Source of the DNA: Nannochloropsis salina CCMP1776
Lineage: Eukaryota; Sar; Eustigmatophyceae; Eustigmatales; Monodopsidaceae
DNA length: 38,309 nt
Assembly: GCA_004565275.1 (NCBI GenBank)
Contig: SDOX01000096.1
Coordinates: 1-38,309, forward strand
Direction of reading: 5' to 3'
Shown here: positions 1 to 9,430 of the stretch, piece by piece
How the letters are laid out: each line of letters begins with the position of its first letter
Numbering within the stretch: the first letter of the stretch is position 1
The notes under the pieces: generated by a model
What the model saw: only the letters and a program-made list of their open reading frames with translations
Database searches by the model: none
Told to the model about the DNA's origin: nothing
Program-made: the position numbers and the translations under genes

Positions 1-84
1 TCCCTCCGTCCCTCCCTCCGTCCCTCCCTCCGTCCCTCCCTCCGTCCCTCCCTCCGTCCCTCCCTCCGTCCCTCCCTCCGTTCC
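1..84. repeat. Tandem 12-bp repeat TCCCTCCCTCCG, running off the left edge
   Basis: About seven copies of a 12-base unit made of TCCCTCCC plus TCCG, nearly perfect. On the minus strand it reads as CGGAGGGAGGGA and starts just after the splice donor of acetyl-CoA carboxylase exon 4 (donor GT at 88-87). It is therefore the donor-proximal, purine-rich part of the next intron. Runs of GGGA like this can form RNA or DNA G-quadruplexes; that is known of such sequences in general and not shown here. Confidence 0.9.
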
Positions 85-88
85 TCAC

Positions 89-1612
89 CTGTCCGCGTCC
101 ATGACCTTTCGGATCCCCTTGCCCCCTCCTCCCTCTGAAGCCTTCACCATCACGGGGTAGCCAATCTCCCTCGCTGCCTCCAGGGCCGCTTCGGCCGTGA
201 GCACGTTCGCCCGTGCGTACACCTCGTCCGAGAGGCTGGAGGGAGGAGGGGAGGGAGGGAGGGAGGGAGGGAGGGAAGGGGAAACATGCGCGTTGAGTGT
301 GGGGTACAGACCGCGGAGTGCGTCCAGAGCCAAACGAAGGGTCAAGAGGGAGAGAGGGAGGGATGCGAGGGAGAATGAGCAAACGCCATTAGTGGTCAGT
401 CACGGAGGTATAAGGAGACGCCCTGACCAGGAAAGCATTCCTCGCAAGACACCGCCAGTCCCGCCCTCCGTCCCGCCCTCCGTCCCGCCCTCCCTCCCTA
501 CCCGCCCGTGGCGTAGTCGCACACGATCCCGTTCCCGTTCCAGGCGATCACGGGCACGCCGGCCGACTGGGCGATGATGGTGCTGCCAATCTTGTCCCCC
601 AACGCGCGCATGGGGGGACCGGGCGGCCCGATAAACACGATTTTTCGGTCCGTTTTCGCCAACGAATCCGGGAGTCGGGGATTCTCGCTCGCGTGGCCCC
701 AGCCCGCCCACACGGCGTCCACCTGCCACCGTTCGGCGATCTCCACGATCAGCATCACGTTCGCGTAGTTGTTGTTGTTGGAGCCTGGTTGGGCGGGGAG
801 GGAGGGAGGGAGGGAAGGAGGGAGGGAGGATAAGAGGGAGGGATTGACCGGACAGGTTGGCGCATGTCGCCCCGGCCCCGTCTTCCTTCTTTCGCCTTTC
901 CAGAAAGAATCTTCTTCGCTGAATCTTCTTCGCTCCACAGACCTCCGCATGGGCCATGTCAACAAACCATCTCCCCCTTCCTTCCTCCCTCCCTCCCTCC
1001 CTCCCTCCCTCCCTTGCGATCCTCACCTCCGGGCACATCCACCACCTCATCGGCCATACGGATGTACTCGGCATTGGCCCGCATGTCGTCTGGTGTCGCC
1101 ATCACCACGAAGGAGACGGCTCGCTCATCCTGATACCAGGGAGGGCGGGAGGGAGGGAGGGAAGGAGGGAAGGAGGAAGGGAGGGTTTCCCAGTGGACCG
1201 GAACGGGTAAGTGCACAGTCAGCTACAACACTAGCTCTTGCATCTCGACACTGCTCACATGTCCCGCACGCATAAAGCAGTTCTATTCCAAGCTCGCGTC
1301 CTGCAAATGAGTACCCGGGTAGGGTATCCTTTCTCGCCCTCCAAGGCCTCTCCAACATTCCCCTTCCCCCTTCGATCCCCATCCGCCTCCTCTCTCCCCC
1401 GCCGCTCTCCCCACCTGGAAGGTCTCGAAGGCCCACCGACGGATGGAACGGATCGCCTTCACGGCTGCAATGCCGTTGTTGGCGATGAGGACTTTCTTGA
1501 TGGCTCGTTGCCCCCCCACGTACTCGACGTATTCCTCCACGGAGGAAAAATTACCACGGGGAGACAGAGGCCCGCTGCTGGCGGTGCTGGACAGGGGAAC
1601 GCCCGCCGACAT
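89..1612 (-). CDS. ACC1: Acetyl-CoA carboxylase, eukaryotic multidomain type, N-terminal part (biotin carboxylase domain), partial
   Basis: Carboxylates acetyl-CoA to malonyl-CoA, the committed step of fatty-acid synthesis. Exons on the minus strand: 1612-1415, 1129-1027, 784-502 and 235-89, all joined in frame by GT-AG introns; the gene continues beyond base 1. The start is the ATG at 1612-1610. The product begins with a Ser/Pro/Gly-rich stretch of about 20 residues, then [14 protein letters not shown] and the biotin carboxylase start [20 protein letters not shown]. Later come [37 protein letters not shown] and the ATP-grasp glycine loop [14 protein letters not shown]. These follow the order of animal and yeast ACC (recalled, not searched). 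No hydrophobic signal peptide precedes the enzyme, so as read it would be cytosolic; an unseen upstream exon could change that. Introns are purine-rich after the donor and pyrimidine-rich before the acceptor. Confidence 0.93.
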
Positions 1613-2621
1613 GGCTGCACCTTGGGTCTTGCGTGTCCTCAGAGACAATGACCTCGCAGTCGTGCTCTACCTCGCACCGGTCAGTATCCGCGCGTACAAG
1701 GCAAGACTGAGCAGTGCGGTATGCAAAGAGGAAAATGGAAATGGAAGAGATCGTATAGAACGGTAAGGCGACCAGATATTGCGGAGAGTGAAAACAAAAG
1801 GGACAGGGTGCAGTCGGGTCGGGGTAAAGCGGGCCGCTGCGTTCAGGCACGAGGAGTCGTGCAAGCGCTTTGCTACCAATCCAACATCAACATGCGATTG
1901 GAAGGTGACATTCCCATGTCTGTAGCCTAGTCGCAATGTTCCCCCCTACTTCATTTTATCTTTCTGGCCGGAGCGGCCACGCGATCGGGCGCCGTCCGAG
2001 CAAGGAACAGAGCTTTAACGTTTCCTGAGAGAGCACGTCTCAACCGCAGAGCAAGCATTTTTGCGAAACCGGACACACGTAGCCGCCCCCTCACTTTGAG
2101 CCTTTCCGACATGCAAGCCCCCTTCCAGGCAGATGCACACGATGCGTGTCACGCCTTGCTTCGAGCGGAGAGGCCTCGACTCGCGGACGGTGTCTGGACT
2201 TCTTAAGCGATTTCCCCTTGTCCGCTCACAGCGGCTCATCTGGCAGCGGCGCTGACAGTCGCGGGGAGGAGTGCACCCAAACAAACCCCGGCCGCGCCCT
2301 GCCGGTCTACACCACAGACTTGATGTGTATAGGTAGCCACTAGGAGACGCACGGTGGGGATTGTGAGCCATTTTTGGGTGTTGGCTTACTTTTTCCTACC
2401 GGCACTGGACTCCGTTGGGAAGCTCTCTCCTCCGGGTCGCATTTCCCAGCGGCTTGCTCGATAGTCCCCGATCTTATTGGGGAGAAAAGTCCTACGCGAG
2501 GGGTACTAGGGACCTAGAGGCCGATTTTTGAATCACAGCCGTGCTCTTTAAATAATAGGATCACAGAATATGTCAATTTTCTTATCTTGGGCGTGCGCCC
2601 TGACTTTTAAAGTGGATTTTT
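1613..2621. other. Intergenic: 5' side of acetyl-CoA carboxylase and 3' side of the SNM1 gene
   Basis: About 1 kb between two minus-strand genes. It should hold the carboxylase promoter and 5' UTR and the SNM1 3' UTR. Open frames here (for example 2015-2371 minus) are rich in Cys and Arg, show no family motif and are not convincing. The part after about 2520 is AT-richer. No RNA gene or mobile element is recognised. Confidence 0.5.
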
Positions 2622-3140
2622 TCATTTTTTTCTTAAATAGGCCAAGAGAGATTTTTGACGTTTGTTGTGCGCTACGGTGTCTTCATCTTCTGTCTTACCT
2701 CCAATGCCTTTCAAAACTAATGTGCAATGGCTATCATACTTGGCGTAGGCCCGCTGCTTCTTGCCTTTCAATCCCTCTTCGCCCCCAACGGGACACTCGC
2801 CTCCGGCTATCCCCTTTCTCCCCCGTCCCTGCCCCTGCACCACCTTTTGATCTTCTGCCACCCACGAACCCTCCTGTCTTCTAGTCCCACACAATGTACA
2901 ATGTATGTCAATGTGCTGCTGCACGTATGTACAGGCTTTGCACGCCCATCCTCTCAACTCGGTGCCGGTCGTCGGCCTTTGTGATAGAGGCCCTCGCTCT
3001 CGGCGTTGCCAGGGGGAGACCCTAGGACCGCATGCAAGGGCTTCCGCCTCATCGGCACTTCCATAAGTCACTGTCCCTTTCACCTCCTCTTTCTCGCCCT
3101 CACCCTCGACGTCCACGACACTCCCCCCCCCCTCCCCTCT
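2622..3140 (-). CDS. RanBP2/NZF-type zinc finger and C-terminal PCNA-box-like exon, probably the 3' end of the SNM1 gene
   Basis: This frame runs open from about 3140 to a stop at 2622-2624. It holds one four-cysteine finger, GWACKACTYVQQ followed by CTLCGTRR. That is the W-x-C-x2-C...C-x2-C pattern of RanBP2/NZF fingers, with the Thr-Tyr pair at the place where ubiquitin-binding NZF fingers carry Thr-Phe. The protein ends in KRQKSLLAYLRKK, which resembles a PCNA-interacting box (Gln, hydrophobic at +3, aromatic at +6) next to basic residues. Between 3340 and 3080 a second minus-strand frame encodes an acidic stretch and then VVVLVEP, like a SUMO-interacting motif. The SNM1 nuclease ends immediately upstream on the same strand, with no room for a promoter. 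The frames are separated by a 10-C run (3123-3132) and a possible donor near 3097. I infer one gene. A separate zinc-finger gene is the alternative. Confidence 0.6.
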   Translation of the reverse strand, partial: RGEGGGSVVDVEGEGEKEEVKGTVTYGSADEAEALACGPRVSPWQRRERGPLSQRPTTGTELRGWACKACTYVQQHIDIHCTLCGTRRQEGSWVAEDQKVVQGQGRGRKGIAGGECPVGGEEGLKGKKQRAYAKYDSHCTLVLKGIGGKTEDEDTVAHNKRQKSLLAYLRKK

Positions 3141-3261
3141 TCACCCTTCCCGCTTCCGCCTCTCTCTTGACCGCTCTCTCCTTCCCTCATCCCAGCACCC
3201 TCCCTCCCACTGGGCTCCACCAGTACCACAACCTCCTGCTCCTCGTCTTTCTCCTCCTCCT

Positions 3262-5032
3262 CTACCAAAGAGCAGCCCGCCGCGTCCCTCTCTGCGTCCG
3301 CCCCCCCCTTGCTCTGCCCGCTCTCCCCTGGTCCCGACGGCCCTTCCCTCCCTCCCTCCCTCCCTCCTTCCTTCCCTCCTTCCCTCCCTCCTTCCCTCCC
3401 TCCTTCCCTCCCTCCCTCCCTCCCTCCTTCCCTCCCCCCTTCCCTCCCCCCTTCCTCCCCCCCGGCTTCCCGAACAAGGAGAGAAATGCTCTCTTCCCCT
3501 CCGCGTCGTCCAGCACCCCTCGAAAGCGTCGGAGGATCCTGTCCTTCTCCTTCGCGTCGCTCCACACCGTGGGCACAACCCGCCTCGGTCGCAAATACCC
3601 GACAAAGTCCAATAAGTCCGCGAAGGGCGTGTGTTCGCTGTACGGTATCAGCTGCACCTTGATTCTCGCCTCCCCCCCTCCCTCTTTCCCTCCATCCTCC
3701 GACCCCCCCCCCCCTTTCTCCCGCACAGCGTTACGCCGGTTGAAGTTGCTGCCTTCCGCCCACCCTGTAGGGATGAAGGCGTAGACACGTGTGTAGCCCC
3801 CTCCCTCCCTCGCTTCCTCCTCCAATTTCTTCTCCAAATTGGAGAAATTGGGTTTGAAAAAGGGCCACATCTCCCCGCAAAATCCCATGCGGCAGACGTG
3901 GAGACAGGTCTCCGTCTTGTCCGTGGTGAAGGGGGAGGGCGGGAGGGAGGAAGGGGGGGAGGGCGGGCGGGAGGGGGGCAGATCCAAGCAATCCAGTATC
4001 TTCATCTTCGCCTCGTCGACATAGATGGGAAGGCGGGTGCGGCGAGCGACATCCAGGAGCAGACGCTCCTTGCCGATGCTGTAGGCGCTGAGGAGGAAGA
4101 GGGTCTTGGGGCGAGGGGAAGGGGCGGACGGGGGAGGGAGGAAGGGAGGGCGAGGGGGAGGGAGAGAGGACGTGGTGGAAGAAGGAGAAGATTGCCTGGC
4201 TAGGGTCCCTCCCTTTGGGTTGTTCGAGGTCGTGGCTGTGGTGGGAGGGTCGCCGGGTGCGACCTCTCTCCCTTCCTTCCTCAGGCGGGCCAAGATCAAG
4301 TCTCCCACGCTCTGGATCGCATCCTCCTGAGCAGCAAAGGCGTGTTTGGGGTGCGCATAGGTTGTGTCCAGGTAGATCGTGTCGAGCTTGCGAGGACGGG
4401 GCGGTCGCGGAGGATGGGAGGCGGTGGTGTCGTGCAGGAGGGCGGCGTAGTGCAGCATTCTGGGGTGGTAGCGCATGTCCCCACAGTGCAAATGAAGCGT
4501 AAATTCGTCGTCCCTCTCCCTCCCACTGACCTCCGCTCCATGGCCGTCGCCACCGTTGCACCCCGTGGTGCTTCCTGGGCATGTCCGGACCCTGAAGAGC
4601 AACATGCAGGCCCCCGGGCAATGATTAGCGTCGAGCAACGTCACGCTCAAACCTCCCTCCTCGCGTCCGCCCCTCCCCGGATTCCGTGGCAGAGGCACCT
4701 CTTCATGCATGGGCAAGGCGCGCACGTATTGAGCCTGCACACCCATGATATTTGTCAAAAGACGGGCTGTGATGGTTGAGCAATATATCACACCCGTGGA
4801 CCACTCCATACTCAGCCCTTGATAGTGATCTGCGTGGTAATGGGAGAGGAAAAACAGGGCTTGGGCACGGCTTCCGACGGCGGGGCAGTGATACTTGCGG
4901 AAGGCATCGACGAGGACGGGCGTATCAGGAACCTGCGGGCAAGATCATGGATGAATCTGAGGGTGAGAAAGGGAAGGGAGGGGGAGCGAGCAGTCGGATA
5001 CTGACCTGGTGGACGGAATTATCCTTGTTCAT
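3262..5032 (-). CDS. SNM1: DNA cross-link repair nuclease of the SNM1A/PSO2 (DCLRE1A) family
   Basis: A metallo-beta-lactamase/beta-CASP 5' exonuclease, a family that trims DNA at interstrand cross-links in the nucleus. Exon 1 is 5032-5006 (MNKDNSVHQ, ATG in the context GCCACCATG). A short GT-AG intron joins it in frame to the exon starting at 4932. The metal motif is HYHADHYQG about 45 residues from the N-terminus. It is followed by LLDANHCPGACMLLF, HCGDMRYHPRM, LDTIYLDTTYAHPKHAF, LLSAYSIGKERLLL, a GFCGEMWPFFKPNF block, FIPTGWAEGSNF, LIPYSEHTPFADLLDF and VVPTV. These cover both the nuclease and DRMBL regions. The frame ends at 3262 after a long Gly/Lys/Glu/Arg repeat encoded by TCCC repeats. 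Convincing protein sequence resumes in another frame next to a 7-C run at 3457-3463, so the true C-terminus probably lies downstream. Unlike animal SNM1A, the nuclease domain starts almost at the N-terminus. Confidence 0.9.
3342..3470. repeat. CCTCCCTCCTTCC low-complexity tract
   Basis: About 130 bases of CCCTCCCT/CCTT repeats ending in C-rich blocks and a 7-C run. It lies at the 3' end of the SNM1 nuclease frame, where minus-strand frames read Gly-Arg-Glu-Gly or Gly-Lys-Glu-Gly repeats. It contains no splice donor that I could find, so it may be translated, unlike the similar repeats inside introns of other genes here. Copy-number error in assembly is likely in such a tract. Confidence 0.8.
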
Positions 5033-5783
5033 GGTGGCTATGAATCAAATTATTTTTCGCACGCCGGAAACCCATTGTACCATTCTTGTAGCTTTATCGA
5101 TGCATATTTTGCCTTGCCATTCGGCCAACGCAACCCTGACCAAGGTCCGTGCCGGGTATCTGCCGATGCGATGGCTTGAGTCCACGCGTTGCGTCAGCAG
5201 GGATTTATCCCAATCCTGCGTTTTTGGAGTAAGCGCTTGTGTGAAAGACAAGAAAAATTAAAAATACCTGAGTGATGGAAAAAAAGGTGGTGCATGGTTT
5301 TACGAAGGCGATAGCGACCGCGTCAACGGATAGCACCTCGCTCTTTTGTGCGCGTAGGTACAAATAGAGATAACAAAAATGACGAAAATCCGTCTCACAA
5401 ATATTTGGTTTAGTGTAATGATAGACGGGAAAGTTTCATTCGGGAGATATTTTTATTTCCCTTTGGATGCGTCTTGAGCAGCTAGCTTTTCGATCAAATC
5501 ACTTTCAGCCACTTGCTCTTTGACATCATGTAACTAGTAAAATCCATGCGCAACCTATAGCGGACGTTATGGGCTGATACAAAAGGAAGCCATTTCCGAA
5601 AGAGAAGGACGCAAAAAGAAAGAAAAAGCAAACCTGCCTCATTCGAAAGTTTCCTCCTTTCTGCCCCGTTGCTGTGGGAGGAGGGGCCATGAATTTGGAG
5701 TAAAACAATCAAAAGGAATCTGTGAAATTTCATTCTTTCTTTACAAAGTCTGTCGTTGTTCTTCCCAAACCTGCCCTTCTCAG
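5033..5783. other. Intergenic: SNM1 promoter side and SNARE 3' side
   Basis: AT-richer than the genes around it. The ORF at 5494-5856 minus overlaps the SNARE 3' end in another frame and has no family motif. I see no gene, RNA or element here. Confidence 0.5.
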
Positions 5784-6746
5784 CTACGTGAAGCCAATCA
5801 CCAAGAGCAGGACTAAGATGATCAGCAAAATAGCGATGCAAATGTACAAACGACATACCGTGCTTTGCTCGCGTATCCGCTGGGCATGTCGAGCTTCCAT
5901 GCGCAAAGACGAAGCCGCCGCCTCCACGTCCCCGTCGATGTCTTCCAACAGCTTGTGGTGGATCCCAGTTTCGTCCCGGATCACCAGGCCCTGCATTTTC
6001 AGCCGGTCCACGCCCTTCCCCAGGTCCTCCAGGAGCTCGTCTTGCTCGTGGATGATCTCTCGACGTTGCTGTGCGAGGGTACGGAGGCCTCCGGGTACTC
6101 CTCCACCGCCCGAAGCCGCCGAGCCGTCGCGAGTAGTCCCTGTGGCCAGGCCGTTGGTGCCGTGGCTGCTGGTGCCAAGGAGGGACAGCTGATGACGCAG
6201 CCCCTTGACCAGCTCTCGACGACGGACCACGTCCGATTGGGAGCTAGGAGGGGGGACGGGAGGAAAGCAGAGAGGGGTGAGGGTAGGAGGGAAGGAGGAA
6301 AAGGGAGCGAAGAGGGGAGGGAGAGTAGGAGAGACAAAAAGAAGGATGTCAAGAGAACTGTGCATCCGCCGACCACAACAAATCGACACACCCTGCCCAT
6401 GTCTGTTATTGCCTCGCGGATACGTTTCAATGGCTTTCATATGGGAGCATAGCTTGAAATCCATCGGTACAATATCGGTGTGATAAATATCAAAATGGAC
6501 TCTCTCCCTCTCTCTGTGGGCCTCGCTTCTACTTTGTCGCACTCACATGCCGAATTGCCCAGGATTTTGCTCCATGGTCCCCAATCGATAGTCCAGCTTG
6601 TCGACGGTCTGCTCTAGGTTAGCCAATTGTTGCGTCGATGGATTGGAAGAAGAGGACGAAGGGGTTGCGAACGAGGCGCGTAGATCTATTGCAGAAGTCT
6701 TCACCCGGCCATATTCCTCCGTCCACTCCTGCGCCGTAAACGCCAT
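5784..6746 (-). CDS. Qc-SNARE, syntaxin-8/SYP7-like, tail-anchored
   Basis: SNAREs drive membrane fusion by zippering into a four-helix bundle; Qc proteins give one helix, usually at endosomal or secretory membranes. Exons: 6746-6547 and 6243-5784, joined GT-AG in frame, giving 219 residues, close to syntaxin 8. The start at MAFTAQEWTEEY is the first ATG of the frame and is also where the family begins. An N-terminal helical region with ISQSDVVRRRELVKGLRHQL is followed by a Gly/Ser/Thr-rich linker. The SNARE motif begins EIIHEQDELLEDLGKGVD and continues IRDETGIHHKLLEDIDGD. A single C-terminal membrane helix, ICIAILLIILVLLLVIGFT, ends the protein. Ungapped alignment from memory with syntaxin 8 puts the first His of the HHK triplet at the ionic zero layer, where Qc-SNAREs have Gln. 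The gene is head-to-head with the SOD gene, 442 bp apart. Confidence 0.9.
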
Positions 6747-7188
6747 AGGAACGACCAACTGGAAAGCTTTGGCCGGGTGGACTGTTAGGTGCAGGATTGC
6801 AATTGAGCGTTGTGCGGAGGTAAAAATCTATGTCGCGTATTCCTTTTGACCGTGCTACTCGCATCGACAGCCTCGCTCCTCTGCTTCGCTTCATTGTGTG
6901 AAGGTCTGTGCGGAGGCAACGATTGTCATCCAGCTTTGTCACGTGTCAATGACACTTCATGCGTACTATATCAATGCCTCATTAGCCCTCGCCATGCGCG
7001 TCGACGAGCTCGTGCGGCGCAGGCACAAATTGTGTTCAAATCTGGACTCTGACCGCCGTAGGCCCTACGAGACCCTCTCGACCTCCCCCCTTCCTCCCCC
7101 CTGCCCTGTTCTAAACCCGTACTTTCTTGCTCACAAAGCCTCTCACTTATTTAATCGCATGGTGCTAAACTCATGTCAAGGTTTTACG
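6747..7188. promoter_or_regulatory. Divergent promoter region between the SNARE (minus) and SOD-like (plus) genes
   Basis: 442 bases separate the two start codons, so both promoters and 5' UTRs should lie here. The plus frame is open from 6898 into the SOD start, but its sequence is not a recognisable presequence. No specific transcription-factor site is assigned. Confidence 0.55.
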
Positions 7189-8435
7189 ATGGCCAGATGC
7201 GTGGCTCTCATCCGCGGTGCTCCTGGTGACACAGAAACGTCCATCCAGGGGGTCATTCGCTTCGAGCAGGTAATTACGGTTGGCAGAGGGCGGCTCGGGA
7301 CTTTCACTAATTTTACGTATGTGTGGCTTCGTATTTTCCCATTATGGTCCCAGGCGTCAGAGACAGCACCCACAATCCTGGACGGGGTCATCACGGGCCT
7401 AGCACCGGTATGTGGACGCATTGTTCAAGGGTCCCTTGACAGGCGGCCCAGTCTCCTCAAGGTCTTCTCTCATTCTACTATTATCACGCGCACAGGGACG
7501 ACACGGTCTGCACATCCATACCTTTGGAGATTTTTCAGAGGGATTCGCTGGGGCAGGTGCGGGCCTTGGCTCTTTATGTCCGTTCCCTCTTCTGGCGTGT
7601 TATCGTCTTGCAGGCTACGGCCTCCATGTGCTCGCCGGAGCCGTTCCTCCCCGCATGACACGCAGCATTCCTCCGGATTTCTCCCAAGACTCCTTTTCTC
7701 ACCACACCCTTTTCACATCAAACACAACCTGGACACGGCAGGGGGCATTTTCAACCCGTTCGGGAAGGCCCACGGGGCCCCGGACGACGACGAGCGGATG
7801 GCGGGCGACTTGGGCAACATCGAGGCCAACGGGGAGGGAAGGGCGGAATTCCGTGTGGAGGTGAGGGGCCAGAGAGGGGAGGAGGGGGAAGCGGGCTTGT
7901 TTGCGGGGGCGACATGTGGTAGCAATGGGGAGGAAGGGGGATGGAAGGCGGAGGGAAGAGGGGAGCAAGTCGAAAGAAGGGGAGAGAGGGCTTTTGTCTT
8001 GTCCGATAGCAGTGGCGACAAGAAAGAGAGAGAGGAGAGCGAGAGGGCCACAAAAGGGCACAAGCAAGCGGAAGCACGTGCGGGGCACTGGGTCCTTACT
8101 TAGGGCCGTCCTGGCGCCTCCACCTTTCCCTCCCCTTCCCCCTCGACGCAGGACAAGCACGTGCGCCTGATGGGGGCGCATTCGGTCATCGGTCGCTCTG
8201 TGGTGATCAAAGCACAGGAGGACGACTTGGGACGGGTGAGGCAGGCAGGGAGGGAGGGAGGGAGGGGAGGGGGGGGGGGGAGGAGGGCTTGACGATGAGG
8301 TCATCGTCGCAGGTCTCGCCCCTCCAACCGTCTCCTTCCCCTTCTGCCACACAGGGCGGGCACGAGCAGTCCCTGGTGTCGGGGAACTCTGGCGCGCGTA
8401 TCGCGGGGGGTGTGGTCGGGATAGACTCTGCATAA
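7189..8435 (+). CDS. Cu/Zn superoxide dismutase-like protein with incomplete metal ligands
   Basis: Six exons: 7189-7269, 7354-7407, 7496-7556, 7742-7860, 8152-8235 and 8355-8435, all GT-AG and phase-consistent, giving 159 residues (family about 153). The order matches the SOD_Cu fold: [86 protein letters not shown]. In human SOD1 numbering, His46, His48, His71, Asp83, His120 and Arg143 are present. His63, the residue bridging Cu and Zn, reads as Ile, and the zinc ligand His80 reads as Met. The disulfide partners Cys57 and Cys146 are Phe and Gly. A Cu site with three histidines remains and the zinc site is half gone, so dismutase activity is uncertain. A second in-frame ATG at 7159 would add ten residues. 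No targeting peptide is seen. Dismutation of superoxide is the family role. Confidence 0.9.
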
Positions 8436-8809
8436 GGAGGAGGGAAAAGGAAGGGCAGATCCCTGTCTAGGCGCTTGGGGCGTGGTCGAGGAAGCAGAGG
8501 CTGGAGGAGGGAGGGCGGGGCAGAGGGAGGGAATGGAGGGAGAGGGCACTGGTTTGAGAGAAGGCGAGGGAGAAAGGGATGAGGGCGCAGCTTTTTTACG
8601 GAAAGTAGAAATGCCAGCAGGTACCCGCGCTGTCCCTCTCCCACATTTCTTTCCTTCCGATGTTTCTCGACCCTCGGCCACCCGTGAGCCGCCCAACCGT
8701 CATCGTCCAGCAGCAGGGAATAGGTCGACTGGCAATCGATCATCGGGCATTAAATTAGATGTTGCGTTTCCAGCGAAGTCTATTGTTATTCGTGCTTGGA
8801 CGTTTTAAA
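8436..8809. other. 3' region of the SOD-like gene, no gene seen
   Basis: A GA-rich stretch (8480-8610) and then unremarkable sequence up to the retroelement fossil. No ORF here shows a family motif. Confidence 0.5.
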
Positions 8810-9330
8810 GGGGGTCAAGTATTCCACTGTAACGGACATCCTTTCCGCGTATCACCAGATAGATATTGAGGCAGACTCGATAGAGAAAGGGCCTTGGTGT
8901 GTAAACTCGGTTGGTACGAGTTTCTACGAGCAAGCTTCGGGTCGAAAAAGACTACTCGGATTTTCCACGTGAGTCCTCGAAATACGAGGTCGGCTAATCG
9001 CCTCCACAATCCTGGCAGGTTTCTCATCCCGAACATTGCTCTGCGGAACTCGTACTTTCTAAACTTGCGAACGAACGCCGTCTTTTCCACCGGATCCGCC
9101 TCGACCTATGTCTCATGATGCGCGAGCAGGATGCCCGTCACCGCAAAGTATCGAGCCCCGTTGCACACGTCCAAGCACGAATCAAGCGACTATGTCGGGT
9201 GATGGACGTCACTGTCACGCACAACCTCATTCAACGCCTGACGATCGGTTGCCAGTAAAGCTTTTCCTTTCTGCTGAACGATGACGATCGAGGCGGCCCA
9301 CGGGGAGGCCGAGGGCCTTTTGTTCGTGCT
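8810..9330. mobile_element. Fossil Ty3/Gypsy-type retrotransposon pol fragments in inverted arrangement
   Basis: Short reverse-transcriptase-like stretches can be read on both strands. On the plus strand (about 8815-8965) there is AYHQIDIEAD and then GWYEFL. On the minus strand (about 9300-8950) there is RPSASPWAASIVIVQQKGK, then ALNEV, KTAFVRKF and YEFRRAMFG. These correspond to the region around the first reverse-transcriptase motifs of Ty3/Gypsy (metavirus-like) pol. The two strands carry related pieces, so this is either an inverted partial duplication or two insertions. The element is clearly broken, with several breaks. No LTRs, gag, integrase or protease were recognised. Divergence suggests an old insertion, but no age can be measured. 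Confidence 0.7.
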
Positions 9331-9430
9331 CAGGTGTCTCTCAGACTCTCGACGACTTGCCGCGAGCCTGGCATCGCCGCCTCCACCCAACCCCGTCCAG
9401 GAGCATCAATCAACGCCCATATCCCTTCTC

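Noticed and set aside
2015-2371. A 118-residue Cys/Arg-rich minus-strand ORF
   Set aside because: Cysteines are not arranged in a recognisable motif and the region is where promoter and UTR are expected.
3342-3470. Regular TCCC/GGGA repeats as a CRISPR-like array or satellite
   Set aside because: There are no unique spacers of constant length; these are simple low-complexity tracts found in many introns here.
6898-8103. A 401-residue plus-strand ORF as a single gene
   Set aside because: It is open by chance through SOD introns; only the pieces that match SOD motifs and are bounded by splice sites are coding, and part of the SOD protein is in other frames.
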